A stretch of DNA of 34,998 nucleotides from DSBG01 sp049975365 (GTDB lineage Bacteria > Desulfobacterota > Desulfomonilia > UBA1062). The DNA lies in the NCBI GenBank assembly GCA_049975365.1, contig JBNGDS010000031.1, positions 1 through 34,998 on the forward strand, in the 5' to 3' direction. Of this stretch, positions 23,747-31,705 are shown one piece after another (position 1 is the first letter of the stretch; each line of letters opens with the position of its first letter). Under the pieces are notes generated by a model. It ran no database searches and was not told where the DNA came from. It saw only the letters and a list, made by a program, of their open reading frames with translations. The position numbers and the translations under genes are program-made.

Positions 23747-24811
23747 ATGCTGAGGAATAATGCGGAAATCAGGATGATCGCCATCTGCACGCTGCTTGGG
23801 TTCATTCTGTGCGTCCTGTTTGTGAGCTGCACAAGTGAAGGAGGATCATCGGGATCGATTGACGGCGTGAGCCTCGTCATCGGTTCGGAGGGAGGAGATC
23901 TCGAAGTCACCGATCCTTCGAGCAGCATCTCCGGGGCACGGGTGCATGTACCGCGGTCCGCTCTCTCTGGAAACCAGGAAATCCGGCTGGAGGAGAATGA
24001 TCCACCGGATGTGGTGCCAGTATGGTTTCGTGCAGCAGGCCAGTGTGTACGCTTCCAGCCTGACGGAATCCAGTTTGCAACCCCGGTTCAGCTCTTCCTG
24101 CCGTACCGTGATGTGAACAGCGACGGCATTGTCGATGGACTTTCAGTATCCGAGAATCTCGTGAGAGTGCTGTACTTCAACGAACTGTCGGGTATCTGGG
24201 AGGAGTGTCCTGTCATGATGAGGGATCGCGAAGAAAACCGGGTCATGATCACAAGTTCTCATTTCAGTACCTATCTTGCTGCCATCGACACGTCTGATAT
24301 GGATACTGTTTCCGTGGATATCCCGGATGGCTACACACTTGCCTCAGGTGACTGCTTCATCGGGTATGACCAGGAGTGCCCCTTCTACTTCATGACCATC
24401 ACCCGCCGTGATGGAAATCTTCTCGCTGTCATTGACAGAAACGCCACCTACTCGACGGGGGGATACCACGCAGTCATCAGTGAAGGTGGTGATTCGGCAG
24501 CATTCGATGTCCTGAGCGCCTTTGAGAAGGTTCGGTTCAGTGGAGATGCAACCCTGTGGGAGTGGGAGTGTGAATTTGACCAGTATCACACATTCCTGAG
24601 GGATTACGAGGTCAGAGAGGATTCTCTGGTGACCGAGGTATCGGATACCGAATCCTCAGAAGAGAGGATTCACTGCCAGATTGCCGCTGAGGATTCCATG
24701 ACCGGGAGAATCACCTGGCAGATCGATGCAGAAGAGCAGGTCCTCTTCGAAACGAACCCTGTCGGCAACGGCCACATGCTCGTGGTGAAATTCAGGGCAA
24801 CATTCCGCTGA
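23747..24811 (+). CDS. secreted lipoprotein with ZU5-like domain
   Basis: 354 residues. The lipobox LFVSC places the modified Cys near residue 28. A Gly/Ser linker leads to GGDLEVTDPSSSISGARVHV and FQPDGIQFATPVQLFLPY, a pattern of ZU5-like domains found in adhesion or protease-associated extracellular proteins. DVNSDGIVDGL is a Ca-binding loop like those of dockerins. FSTYLAA closes this domain near residue 180; the remaining ~170 residues are beta-rich and unassigned. GAGGA lies 6 nt before ATG 23747; an in-frame ATG at 23774 would shorten the signal peptide. Probably a surface protein; partner unknown. The preceding 210-nt gap holds only a hairpin. Confidence 0.7.
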   Translation: MLRNNAEIRMIAICTLLGFILCVLFVSCTSEGGSSGSIDGVSLVIGSEGGDLEVTDPSSSISGARVHVPRSALSGNQEIRLEENDPPDVVPVWFRAAGQCVRFQPDGIQFATPVQLFLPYRDVNSDGIVDGLSVSENLVRVLYFNELSGIWEECPVMMRDREENRVMITSSHFSTYLAAIDTSDMDTVSVDIPDGYTLASGDCFIGYDQECPFYFMTITRRDGNLLAVIDRNATYSTGGYHAVISEGGDSAAFDVLSAFEKVRFSGDATLWEWECEFDQYHTFLRDYEVREDSLVTEVSDTESSEERIHCQIAAEDSMTGRITWQIDAEEQVLFETNPVGNGHMLVVKFRATFR

Positions 24812-24825
24812 TCTCGGTGATCAGC
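24807..24825 (+). terminator. small hairpin at end of ZU5-like gene
   Basis: GCTGATC (24807-24813) and GATCAGC (24819-24825) form a perfect 7-bp stem with a 5-nt loop; the stop codon lies in the stem. No U-tract follows, so termination is uncertain. Confidence 0.35.
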
Positions 24826-24921
24826 CCGTACGTAGTGTTTCGGCCGGTGACGGCAACACACAACACGAACAGTCCAATCTCCCCTTCCTGATACCCAGCA
24901 TCGTGTGGCACAATAGGATCC

Positions 24922-25623
24922 ATGAGAGTGTGGGACATCCACCCCGGGTACCTGAATCGATGGAGCCTTCTTGGGGAGCACCGGGAAGTCCATGCCCTGT
25001 TCTCCATCATTTCTTGCGGGAAGAAAGGCTATGCCCATCACCCCGAAACGCTCAGATGGGGAGATAATCTCTGGGCACTGAAGATGCGGCATGAACTGCT
25101 TGTCTCTGAGATGGTCCTGCGCGGGTATCGCCACATGAGCCCGTTGCCGGGGACACACCCCACCCCATGGCCCAGGCAATACCTTAATCCCCCGTGTGAA
25201 CAGTTTTCTCTCCTGAAAGATAAATATCACGCCGGAGAAGAGGGTCGGATCAGACTCCCTGCGACTGTTCAGCAGCTCTGGGCGCAGCACAAGTATTCAG
25301 TGCTCGCACGAAACCAGCAGCTTTACCATTCCATCGGGCGAACCATTTCCGATCCATGCAGAGAGGGGCTTTTCGAGGAGATCTCTCTCACGCTCGTCGA
25401 AGTTCTCAGAGAGCGACCATCTCCAGGCGGCGTGATAAATGCCCTTCAGCACATGTGGGGATATGTCTCAAAACGTGACGACACATGGGGCATCGATCGT
25501 GAAGCACCGGGGGTTCTCGTACGGGAGATCCAGGCCAGGGCACTGAGGTACAGGGTCGGGTATCTCCTCGAGTCAACTGCGTTGAGCGATCTCGCAGCGT
25601 GGGGAGATACCCGCGGTGTATAA
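24922..25623 (+). CDS. pyrimidine-dimer DNA glycosylase-like / DUF1722 fusion
   Basis: 233 residues. The N-terminal ~110 match the bacterial T4-endonuclease-V-like family: VWDIHPGYLNRWSLLGEHRE at the start, HALFSIIS, GYAHHPETLRW and a LVSEMVLRGYRHMSPL helix. The EHRE at residues 19-22 aligns with the catalytic-Glu segment of T4 EndoV. Residues about 120-215 resemble DUF1722 (HKYSVLARNQQLYHSIG, then INALQHMWGYVSK), a helical domain often found with DNA photolyase or nuclease genes. Likely role: excision repair of UV photoproducts. Residue 2 is Arg rather than the catalytic Thr of T4 EndoV, so activity is uncertain. Start ATG 24922 with AGGATC upstream; a single-gene unit. Confidence 0.82.
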   Translation: MRVWDIHPGYLNRWSLLGEHREVHALFSIISCGKKGYAHHPETLRWGDNLWALKMRHELLVSEMVLRGYRHMSPLPGTHPTPWPRQYLNPPCEQFSLLKDKYHAGEEGRIRLPATVQQLWAQHKYSVLARNQQLYHSIGRTISDPCREGLFEEISLTLVEVLRERPSPGGVINALQHMWGYVSKRDDTWGIDREAPGVLVREIQARALRYRVGYLLESTALSDLAAWGDTRGV

Positions 25624-25655
25624 GCAGACAGGTTTCCCCCCTTGCATGCGCTCCA

Positions 25656-25720
25656 GGTATTGGATATACCGGAAACGGTATCGACCCGAGAAGATCTACC
25701 GAAGAGATATATGATACCGT
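25656..25720 (+). promoter_or_regulatory. four-element alternative RNA structure before DUF2914 gene
   Basis: Four complementary segments: GGTAT (25656-25660), ATACC (25666-25670), CGGTATC (25676-25682) and GATACCG (25713-25719). Segments 2-3 form ATACCG-GAAA-CGGTAT, a 6-bp stem with a GNRA tetraloop; segments 1-2 (5 bp) and 3-4 (8 bp as ACGGTATC/GATACCGT) are mutually exclusive alternatives. The last segment ends 3 nt before the AGGAGG ribosome-binding site, so the switch could control translation. Confidence 0.4.
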
Positions 25721-25735
25721 GAAAGGAGGAAGAGG

Positions 25736-26152
25736 ATGCGAAGAAAGATCATGATCATATCGATCGTGTGCAGTGCGGTTTTCTCCCTTGTCTGTATCGC
25801 GTATGCCCAGGATCTCGTGCAGCTCAAGATAGAATACGGGGCCGTGTGCAAAGATGTGGTGAAACGTTCGCCTGTGGGTGAAAGCACCAGTTTCTCCTCT
25901 GATGTCGGAAAGCTCTACTGCTTCACCACGATCACGGGCGCTGCCGAGCCCACCGAGGTCATCCATGTCTGGTATTACGGAGAACAGGAGATGGCCCGTG
26001 TTCCCCTAGCGGTGAAATCACCCAGGTGGAGGACATACAGTTCGAAGCTGATCCGTCCAGGTGATACCGGCCCCTGGAAGGTTGTCATCACTGATAGGGA
26101 CGGAAACAAGCTGGAAGCCTACCACTTTCTCATATTCGAGGGGAACAGCTGA
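25736..26152 (+). CDS. DUF2914 secreted protein
   Basis: 138 residues: a signal peptide of about 25 residues (hydrophobic run ending AYAQ) followed by a DUF2914 domain: VGKLYCFTTITGA, IHVWYYGEQEMARVPL, SPRWRTYSSK and GPWKVVITDRDG. DUF2914 proteins are exported or membrane-anchored and of unknown function. AGGAGG at 25724-25729 lies 6 nt before ATG 25736, and an alternative RNA structure lies directly upstream. Two Cys remain in the mature chain (DVGKLYC and AVCKD). It is a single-gene unit between the glycosylase and the FnIII lipoprotein. Confidence 0.85.
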   Translation: MRRKIMIISIVCSAVFSLVCIAYAQDLVQLKIEYGAVCKDVVKRSPVGESTSFSSDVGKLYCFTTITGAAEPTEVIHVWYYGEQEMARVPLAVKSPRWRTYSSKLIRPGDTGPWKVVITDRDGNKLEAYHFLIFEGNS

Positions 26153-26456
26153 TCTGCTTGCCCATTTGGCAGTGAAAAAGGCCGGGTGATCAAGAGGACC
26201 ATCCGGCCACGGCAATGAAACTACTGAAGGTATTGAGTTCATCGGCACACGAGATGAATTGTATGAGATAATATTCGAATGCCTTCCGGTGTTTTGTACT
26301 CTATAGTATGAATCCGTTTCTCTGAGGGGGTGAAGAGTCACGATGCCATTGCGCCCCATGCATGTGTTGTGTATCCTTGCACAGGGTATCCCGGACTGGT
26401 AGAGAATATGCGTTAGAGTCCGAAAGATTGCTGAAAATCCATCAGGGAGGAGCACA
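26153..26456 (+). other. 304-nt intergenic region
   Basis: No credible gene. It contains the hairpin at 26180-26208 listed separately and a self-complementary TATAGT-like patch near 26310 that could be a weak -10 on either strand. It probably holds the promoter of the FnIII lipoprotein gene; no convincing -35/-10 pair was found. Confidence 0.5.
26175..26208 (-). terminator. terminator-like hairpin oriented to the minus strand
   Basis: GGCCGGGTG (26180-26188) pairs with CATCCGGCC (26200-26208), 9 bp with one G-U and an 11-nt loop. Five A residues precede it on the + strand (26175-26179), so read on the - strand it is a GC-rich stem followed by five T. No - strand gene is seen upstream of it. 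On the + strand it may instead protect the DUF2914 message, whose stop is 23 nt before the A-run. Confidence 0.5.
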
Positions 26457-27632
26457 ATGAAGTACCTGAACAGGAAATCATTCGCGCTGTATCTCATGGG
26501 TATGTGCTGTGTGGTTCTTCTCGGCTTGTGGACGGGCTGCGAGTTCGATATCGGAGATGATGACGACGATGACAATGGTTCCTTTGCCCTGGAAACCTTT
26601 TCTGTCTCGTCCACCAGGATAGATCTCACCTGGGACTATGACCTGGACCCGGAGGAGGGGTTCACGATCGAGCGTGACTCGGAATACGGAGGCATTGAAG
26701 AGATCGCTCAGCTCGACGCAGGTGTATCGTGGTATTCGGATTCTGCCCTCGCACCTGGTACCAGGTATACCTACCGTGTCTGCGGGTACGGGGCATCAGG
26801 CATCATCGGGTGTTCGTCCTGGAGCAGTTCGACTACCTTCAATGATTCCAGAACCATGATTTTTGCCGATCATACGTCAACGGATATCGAAGCTGTACCT
26901 GCAGACTGGATCGAACAGGCGAAAGAGACATTGCACATCGCATACGGGCACACCTCCCACGGAAGTCAGCTCACCACAGGGATGGCGGGGCTAGTGAGTT
27001 TTCTCGGCGATGGGTATGCCTTCGCCAGCGGTGGAACAGGAGGTGCACTCGATCTGAGGGACACCCCGTTCTCGGGGGCTTTGGATCTCGGCAACCCGGA
27101 CAGGACTTCCTGGGCCACTGCCACCAGAAACTATCTCGATGCCCACCCTGAGGTCAATGTCGTCATCTGGTCCTGGTGCGGACAGGTCTCCACCGCCACT
27201 GAAGACGACATTGAAACCTATCTGAGCCTCATGACCGGGTTAGAAGAAGACTACCCGGACGTGTTCTTCGTCTACATGACTGGGCACCTCGATGGAACAG
27301 GGCTCGAGGGAAACCTCCATCTCAGAAACACCCAGATCCGGACCTACTGTCGGGAGAATGCAAAGGTCCTCTATGACTTTGCAGACATAGAGACCTACGA
27401 CCCGGACGGAACCTACTTCGGCGACAACTATCCCGATGACGGCTGCAACTATGACAGTGACGGCAACGGATCGCTTGATGCCAACTGGGCCATCGAGTGG
27501 CAGGGATCGCACGTCGAGGGGGTTGACTGGTATGACTGCCCGTCGGCGCATTCCCAGCCGCTCAATGCCAACCTGAAGGCTTATGCGGCCTGGTGGCTCT
27601 GGGCAAGACTCGCGGGGTGGCCAGGAGAATAG
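26457..27632 (+). CDS. surface lipoprotein with FnIII domain and possible SGNH-like region
   Basis: 391 residues. A signal peptide ends at a lipobox-like LWTGC (Cys28), followed by an acidic GDDDDDDNG linker. Residues about 42-130 form a fibronectin type III domain (STRIDLTWDYD, GFTIERDSEYGG, YTYRVCGYGASG). From about 140 the rest is one domain with IAYGHTSHGSQL, VIWSWCGQVS, YMTGHLDG, a Ca-loop-like DSDGNGSLDANW, and a closing YDCPSAHSQPLNANLKA that recalls the Asp/His end of SGNH hydrolases. Enzyme class is not certain; a secreted esterase or glycan-acting enzyme is a guess. GGGAGGAG precedes ATG 26457. Cysteines at 118 and in CSSW could pair. Confidence 0.72.
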   Translation: MKYLNRKSFALYLMGMCCVVLLGLWTGCEFDIGDDDDDDNGSFALETFSVSSTRIDLTWDYDLDPEEGFTIERDSEYGGIEEIAQLDAGVSWYSDSALAPGTRYTYRVCGYGASGIIGCSSWSSSTTFNDSRTMIFADHTSTDIEAVPADWIEQAKETLHIAYGHTSHGSQLTTGMAGLVSFLGDGYAFASGGTGGALDLRDTPFSGALDLGNPDRTSWATATRNYLDAHPEVNVVIWSWCGQVSTATEDDIETYLSLMTGLEEDYPDVFFVYMTGHLDGTGLEGNLHLRNTQIRTYCRENAKVLYDFADIETYDPDGTYFGDNYPDDGCNYDSDGNGSLDANWAIEWQGSHVEGVDWYDCPSAHSQPLNANLKAYAAWWLWARLAGWPGE

Positions 27633-27886
27633 GATCCCGACTGACGAGGAGAATATTTTCCTGGGGTTCAGTGTTTCGGTAAGACATCTGCGCATACTCC
27701 CGGAGGGATGTGCTTCGATCCTGGTTGAAGCGTGCTGATCCGGCCAGGTGAACAGAATCACGCGATACGTGAGACGGTGATGTCCCTCCAGGAAGATACC
27801 GCTGGAAAATCCGCTGAAAAGGCACTATGTATTGATAAACAGAGAATGCGGGTGTTCCACCGGGAAGCCTACCCTGGGAGGTGATT
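27633..27886 (+). promoter_or_regulatory. 254-nt region upstream of nifS
   Basis: No gene seen. CCAGGAGAAT (27621-27630, overlapping the end of the FnIII gene) pairs with ATTTTCCTGG (27655-27664) over 10 bp with one G-U, a possible weak terminator without a U-tract. AGGAGAATA occurs twice, 24 nt apart. Promoter elements for the nifS operon must lie here, but none is clear. Confidence 0.4.
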
Positions 27887-29074
27887 ATGCCGGAGAGAAC
27901 GGTATATTTCGATCACAACGCCACAACCCCCCTTCACCCTGAAGTAAAAAATGCGATGACCGGGGTCATGGATGTATTCGGGAATCCTTCCAGTCTCCAT
28001 TCCTTTGGTAGACTGGCAAGGAGTCATGTGGAAGAGGCCAGGGAAAAGGTAGCACACTTCATTGGTGCCCTGCCCGAAGAGATCATGTTCGTGGGGAGCG
28101 GATCCGAAGGAAATAACACGGTTCTGTCCATCCTCACCTGCCAGTGCCGGGAGTGTTCATTCGATCGACGACGGGGCAGAGACGTCATGACCTCCACCAT
28201 CGAGCACCCCTGTATCCTGGAGACGTCCAAGTGTTTGAATCAGAGAGGTGTGAACGTTCTCTATATCGACGTGGACCAGTATGGCAAGGTAGACGTTGAT
28301 CAGATCAGGGACCTGATGAGCACCAGGATTGGCCTCGTCTCTGTGATGATGGCGAATAACGAGATTGGAACCATCCAGGACATCAAGGAGATTGCCGGGG
28401 TCGTTCATGAGAAAGGGGCCCTGTTCCACACCGATGCGGTTCAGGCCGTAGGCAAGATCCCGGTGAACGTGAAGGATCTGGATGTGGATTTTTTGACCCT
28501 CTCCGGACACAAGATCTATGGTCCGAAAGGAGTCGGGGCGATCTATGTCAAGAAGGGGTCGCCCTTCTGTCCGCTGATCAGAGGCGGTCACCAGGAGCGG
28601 GGCAGGCGTGCAGGCACGGAAAACACACTGGGCATCATCGGACTCGGGAAGGCAATAGAGATGCGAGCTCTTGAAATGGAACAGGAGGAGAAGCATCTGC
28701 TGGAACTGAAGGAACATCTCAGGAAAGGTATTCAGGCCGCTATCCCGGACATCCATTTCATTGGTCACCCCACGGACTGTCTCCCGGGAACCCTGAACGT
28801 ATCCTTTGACGGCGCTGAAGGAGAGGCGATCATCCTCTATCTCGATCTCGCAGGGATTGCAGTCTCAACCGGTTCGGCATGTGCGTCGGGATCTCTTGAC
28901 CCGTCGCACGTCATCCTAGCAATCGGGCTCCCGGCAGAGTGTGCCCACGGCTCCATACGGATCAGCCTGGGCAGGGAGAACACCATAGAGGACATAGACT
29001 ATATGCGTGAAGTTCTTCCCGGAGTGATTGGTCGTATCAGGGACATGTCGACCGTCTACGCAAGGAGGAAATAA
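27887..29074 (+). CDS. nifS: cysteine desulfurase, NifS type
   Basis: 395-residue PLP enzyme that takes sulfur from cysteine as an enzyme persulfide for Fe-S assembly. Seen: YFDHNATTPLHPEV at residues 5-18, SGSEGNNTVL, STIEHPCILE, the PLP lysine K209 in LSGHKIYGPKG, RAGTENTLGI, and the catalytic Cys332 in GSACASGSLDPSHV (long catalytic loop, as in NifS/IscS). GGGAGG at 27876-27881 selects ATG 27887; a GTG at 27881 is in frame but overlaps that site. The stop overlaps the nifU start (TAATG). Co-location with nifU, cysK and cysE is typical of anaerobes; no nitrogenase genes are visible. Confidence 0.96.
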   Translation: MPERTVYFDHNATTPLHPEVKNAMTGVMDVFGNPSSLHSFGRLARSHVEEAREKVAHFIGALPEEIMFVGSGSEGNNTVLSILTCQCRECSFDRRRGRDVMTSTIEHPCILETSKCLNQRGVNVLYIDVDQYGKVDVDQIRDLMSTRIGLVSVMMANNEIGTIQDIKEIAGVVHEKGALFHTDAVQAVGKIPVNVKDLDVDFLTLSGHKIYGPKGVGAIYVKKGSPFCPLIRGGHQERGRRAGTENTLGIIGLGKAIEMRALEMEQEEKHLLELKEHLRKGIQAAIPDIHFIGHPTDCLPGTLNVSFDGAEGEAIILYLDLAGIAVSTGSACASGSLDPSHVILAIGLPAECAHGSIRISLGRENTIEDIDYMREVLPGVIGRIRDMSTVYARRK

Positions 29075-29709
29075 TGACTCAGACGAACTGGGTATACACC
29101 GACAAAGTCCTCGAACACTTCATGAACCCCAAGAATATTCTCGTGGATGAGGAAAGCTACCAGGAAGACGGCAGGGGAATTACGGGGAACATCAAGTGCG
29201 GTGATCAGATGATCGTGGTCATCAAAGTGGACAAGGAACAGGGAATCATCACCGACTGCAAGTGGAAGACGTTCGGCTGTGCAAGTGCCATCGCGTCAAC
29301 CTCGGTCATGTCTGAAATGGTCAAGGGCATGAAGCTGGAAGATGCGTACACGCTGTCTCCCAAGGACATCAACAAGGAGCTCGGGGGACTGCCGGAGCAC
29401 AAGATTCACTGCAGTGTGCTGGGTGACAAGGCGCTTCGGGCAGCAATCAACGACTACTATGAACGCAGCGGCATGCACGATAAGGTGAAGAGGGAAGAAG
29501 CACGGGTTGTGTGCAACTGCATGAACATCACCGACCACGAGATCGAGGAGGCCGTGCTGGAAGGAGCACGGTCATACTACGAACTCCAGGAAAAAACCAA
29601 GGTGGGTACGGTCTGCGGAGAGTGCAAGGAAGACGTGGAGCACCTCCTGGAACACTACACGCAGAAGCACTTCTGCACTGTTGATGAAGGAAAACCTGCG
29701 CAGGCGTGA
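29074..29709 (+). CDS. nifU: NifU-like Fe-S scaffold (IscU domain + [2Fe-2S] domain)
   Basis: 211 residues. The N-terminal IscU-type scaffold carries its three cysteines C42 (KCGDQM), C69 (FGCASA) and C113 (IHCSVLG). The central BFD-like [2Fe-2S] domain has C147-x-C149 and C181-x2-C184. The C-terminal Nfu domain of full NifU (about 280-310 residues) is absent, as in many anaerobe versions. It accepts sulfur from NifS and builds transient clusters. ATG 29074 overlaps the nifS stop by one base, with AGGAGGAA inside nifS, so the two are translationally coupled. Followed after 57 nt by cysK. Confidence 0.95.
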   Translation: MTQTNWVYTDKVLEHFMNPKNILVDEESYQEDGRGITGNIKCGDQMIVVIKVDKEQGIITDCKWKTFGCASAIASTSVMSEMVKGMKLEDAYTLSPKDINKELGGLPEHKIHCSVLGDKALRAAINDYYERSGMHDKVKREEARVVCNCMNITDHEIEEAVLEGARSYYELQEKTKVGTVCGECKEDVEHLLEHYTQKHFCTVDEGKPAQA

Positions 29710-29766
29710 ATCGCTCGATCCACCTGGAGAAGCACACCACACGTAAAGAAAGGAGGATTCCCTGTC

Positions 29767-30696
29767 GTGAATATTGCGTCTGACATGACGGAACTCGTGG
29801 GAAAGACCCCGCTTGTGTGGCTGAACAGGGTGACCGACGGATGCCTGGCCCGGGTTGCGGGGAAGCTCGAATTCTTCAACCCCTGTTCATCGGTCAAGGA
29901 CAGGATCGGGATGAACATGATCGCGCAGGCAGAACGAAATGGACTCATCGACAAGGACACTGTCATCATTGAGCCCACAAGCGGCAATACAGGGATAGCA
30001 CTGGCGTTTGTCTGCGCGGTGAAGGGATACCGGATCATCCTCACCATGCCTGAGAGCATGAGCGTCGAACGGCGCAAGCTTCTCAAAGGTTTTGGCGCTG
30101 AACTGGTGCTCACCCCTGCATCGAAGGGGATGAAGGGTGCCATCGAGAAAGCCGAGGAAATCGCTCAGGCACAGAGGAATGCTTTTATTCCGATGCAGTT
30201 CACAAACACGGCGAATCCCGAGATCCATGAACGCACCACTGCTGAAGAGATCTGGAAAGACACAGAAGGCTTGGTGGACATCTTCCTGGCTGGTGTCGGC
30301 ACTGGGGGAACAATCACAGGGGTGGGAAATTTCCTGAAAAAACACAAGCCCGACGTCAGGATCGTTGCGGTGGAGCCGAAAGATTCACCTGTTCTCTCCG
30401 GGGGACGCCCGGGACCCCATAAAATCCAGGGCATCGGGGCCGGATTCGTTCCGGGAATTCTTGACCGGGGACTCATCGATGAGGTGTACACGGTGACCAA
30501 CGAACAGGCCTTTTCCATGGCACGAAGACTCATCATGGAAGAGGGCATTCTCTGCGGCATTTCCTCGGGCGCCATCGTGCATGCTGCCGTAGACATTGCC
30601 AAACGAAAGGAGAATACCGGGAAACTTATAGTCTGCATCATCTGTGATACCGGTGAGCGGTATCTGAGCACCGATCTCTTTCCTGAGCAGGGGTAG
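29767..30696 (+). CDS. cysK: cysteine synthase (O-acetylserine sulfhydrylase)
   Basis: 309-residue PLP enzyme joining O-acetylserine and sulfide to give cysteine. Seen: GKTPLVWLNRV, the PLP lysine K44 in NPCSSVKDRIG, EPTSGNTGIALAF (substrate-binding Asn loop), MPESMSVERRKLL, GVGTGGTITGVG for PLP phosphate, and IQGIGAGFVPG. The start is GTG 29767 with AAAGGAGG about 10 nt upstream; no better ATG. It feeds NifS directly, and the gene for the preceding enzyme, serine acetyltransferase, is the next gene. CysK and CysE commonly form a regulatory complex, although this CysE ends in NSHGGL rather than a clear C-terminal Ile tail. Confidence 0.96.
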   Translation: MNIASDMTELVGKTPLVWLNRVTDGCLARVAGKLEFFNPCSSVKDRIGMNMIAQAERNGLIDKDTVIIEPTSGNTGIALAFVCAVKGYRIILTMPESMSVERRKLLKGFGAELVLTPASKGMKGAIEKAEEIAQAQRNAFIPMQFTNTANPEIHERTTAEEIWKDTEGLVDIFLAGVGTGGTITGVGNFLKKHKPDVRIVAVEPKDSPVLSGGRPGPHKIQGIGAGFVPGILDRGLIDEVYTVTNEQAFSMARRLIMEEGILCGISSGAIVHAAVDIAKRKENTGKLIVCIICDTGERYLSTDLFPEQG

Positions 30697-30757
30697 TCGC
30701 ACCGGTGTCCCGTATGAGATCGATGCACTGCAGGTCAGGAATCAGGAGGAAGATACC

Positions 30758-31705
30758 ATGAAGAAGCGAGCGACCCAGGCACTGCATCAAGACAACCACA
30801 TCATCAAGAAGGTGGTCGATGAACTCTGCAGGCCAGAATCCTATGACATCGTCTACCACCGGCCCACCCTTGAGGCGGTCATGCCTTCCCTCGACGCGCT
30901 GTCTGAAATCGTGGAGCGGCTCAGGAGAATTCTCTTTCCCGCCTATTTCAGTGATTCGGAGATGACCCCCGAGACCATGCCCTTCATCATCGGCAATCAC
31001 CTGGACAAGGTGGAGCGGCTCCTCTCGGAACAGATCAAACGGGGATACGGATTTTCCTGCGAGATGGTCGACAGGTTGGCCTGCATCGAGTGCGCAGACC
31101 GATCTCTGATGCTTGCACGAAGATTCATCTCAACGATTCCCAGGATCAGGGAACTCCTGGTCACAGACGTGAAAGCGGCCTTTGAGGGAGACCCGGCCGC
31201 AAAGAGTACAGGAGAAACGATCTTCTGCTATCCGAGTATCAAGGCCATGACAAACTATCGCATTGCCCACGAACTTCACCTCCAGGATGTGGAAATCATC
31301 CCGAGAATCATCACGGAGATGGCACATGCACAGACAGGGATTGACATACACCCAGGAGCGCAGATCGGGGAAAGGTTTTTCATCGATCACGGGAGCGGTA
31401 CGGTCATCGGCGAGACCTGTGAGATCGGTCGAAATGTCCGCCTCTACCAGGGGGTCACTCTGGGTGCAAAGAGCTTTCCCGTGGATGAGTCGGGGAAACT
31501 GGTCAAGGGGATAGCCCGGCATCCCATTGTTGAGGACGATGTCGTCATCTATTCAGGAACAACGATCCTTGGAAGGGTGCGCATAGGAAAAGGATCGGTC
31601 ATTGGAGGAAACGTGTTCCTCACCCACGATGTCACCCCAGGGACGAGGGTGATACAGGGTGAACACGCAAAGCCTGTCATCGTGAACTCCCATGGCGGAC
31701 TCTGA
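30758..31705 (+). CDS. cysE: serine O-acetyltransferase
   Basis: 315 residues, the longer EpsC/SAT type. The N-terminal ~180 residues are helical, and a left-handed beta-helix of hexapeptide repeats follows from about residue 190 (IDIHPGAQIGERFFIDHG, GTVIGETCEIG, VRLYQGVTLGAKSF). The HHG-like FIDHGSG holds the catalytic His. It acetylates serine with acetyl-CoA, the first step to cysteine. GAGGAAGA lies before ATG 30758. The 3' end overlaps the TraB/GumN gene by 14 nt. The C terminus (VNSHGGL) is short, so feedback by binding to CysK is uncertain. Confidence 0.95.
   Translation: MKKRATQALHQDNHIIKKVVDELCRPESYDIVYHRPTLEAVMPSLDALSEIVERLRRILFPAYFSDSEMTPETMPFIIGNHLDKVERLLSEQIKRGYGFSCEMVDRLACIECADRSLMLARRFISTIPRIRELLVTDVKAAFEGDPAAKSTGETIFCYPSIKAMTNYRIAHELHLQDVEIIPRIITEMAHAQTGIDIHPGAQIGERFFIDHGSGTVIGETCEIGRNVRLYQGVTLGAKSFPVDESGKLVKGIARHPIVEDDVVIYSGTTILGRVRIGKGSVIGGNVFLTHDVTPGTRVIQGEHAKPVIVNSHGGL

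Noticed and set aside
25646..25714. 22-residue basic ORF before the DUF2914 gene
   Set aside because: No ribosome-binding site; the region is better explained by RNA structure.
27708..27728. Six-codon leader peptide MCFDPG before the nifS-cysE operon as a cysteine attenuator
   Set aside because: It has only one Cys codon, the GGAGGG abuts the ATG too closely, and no terminator/antiterminator pair follows.
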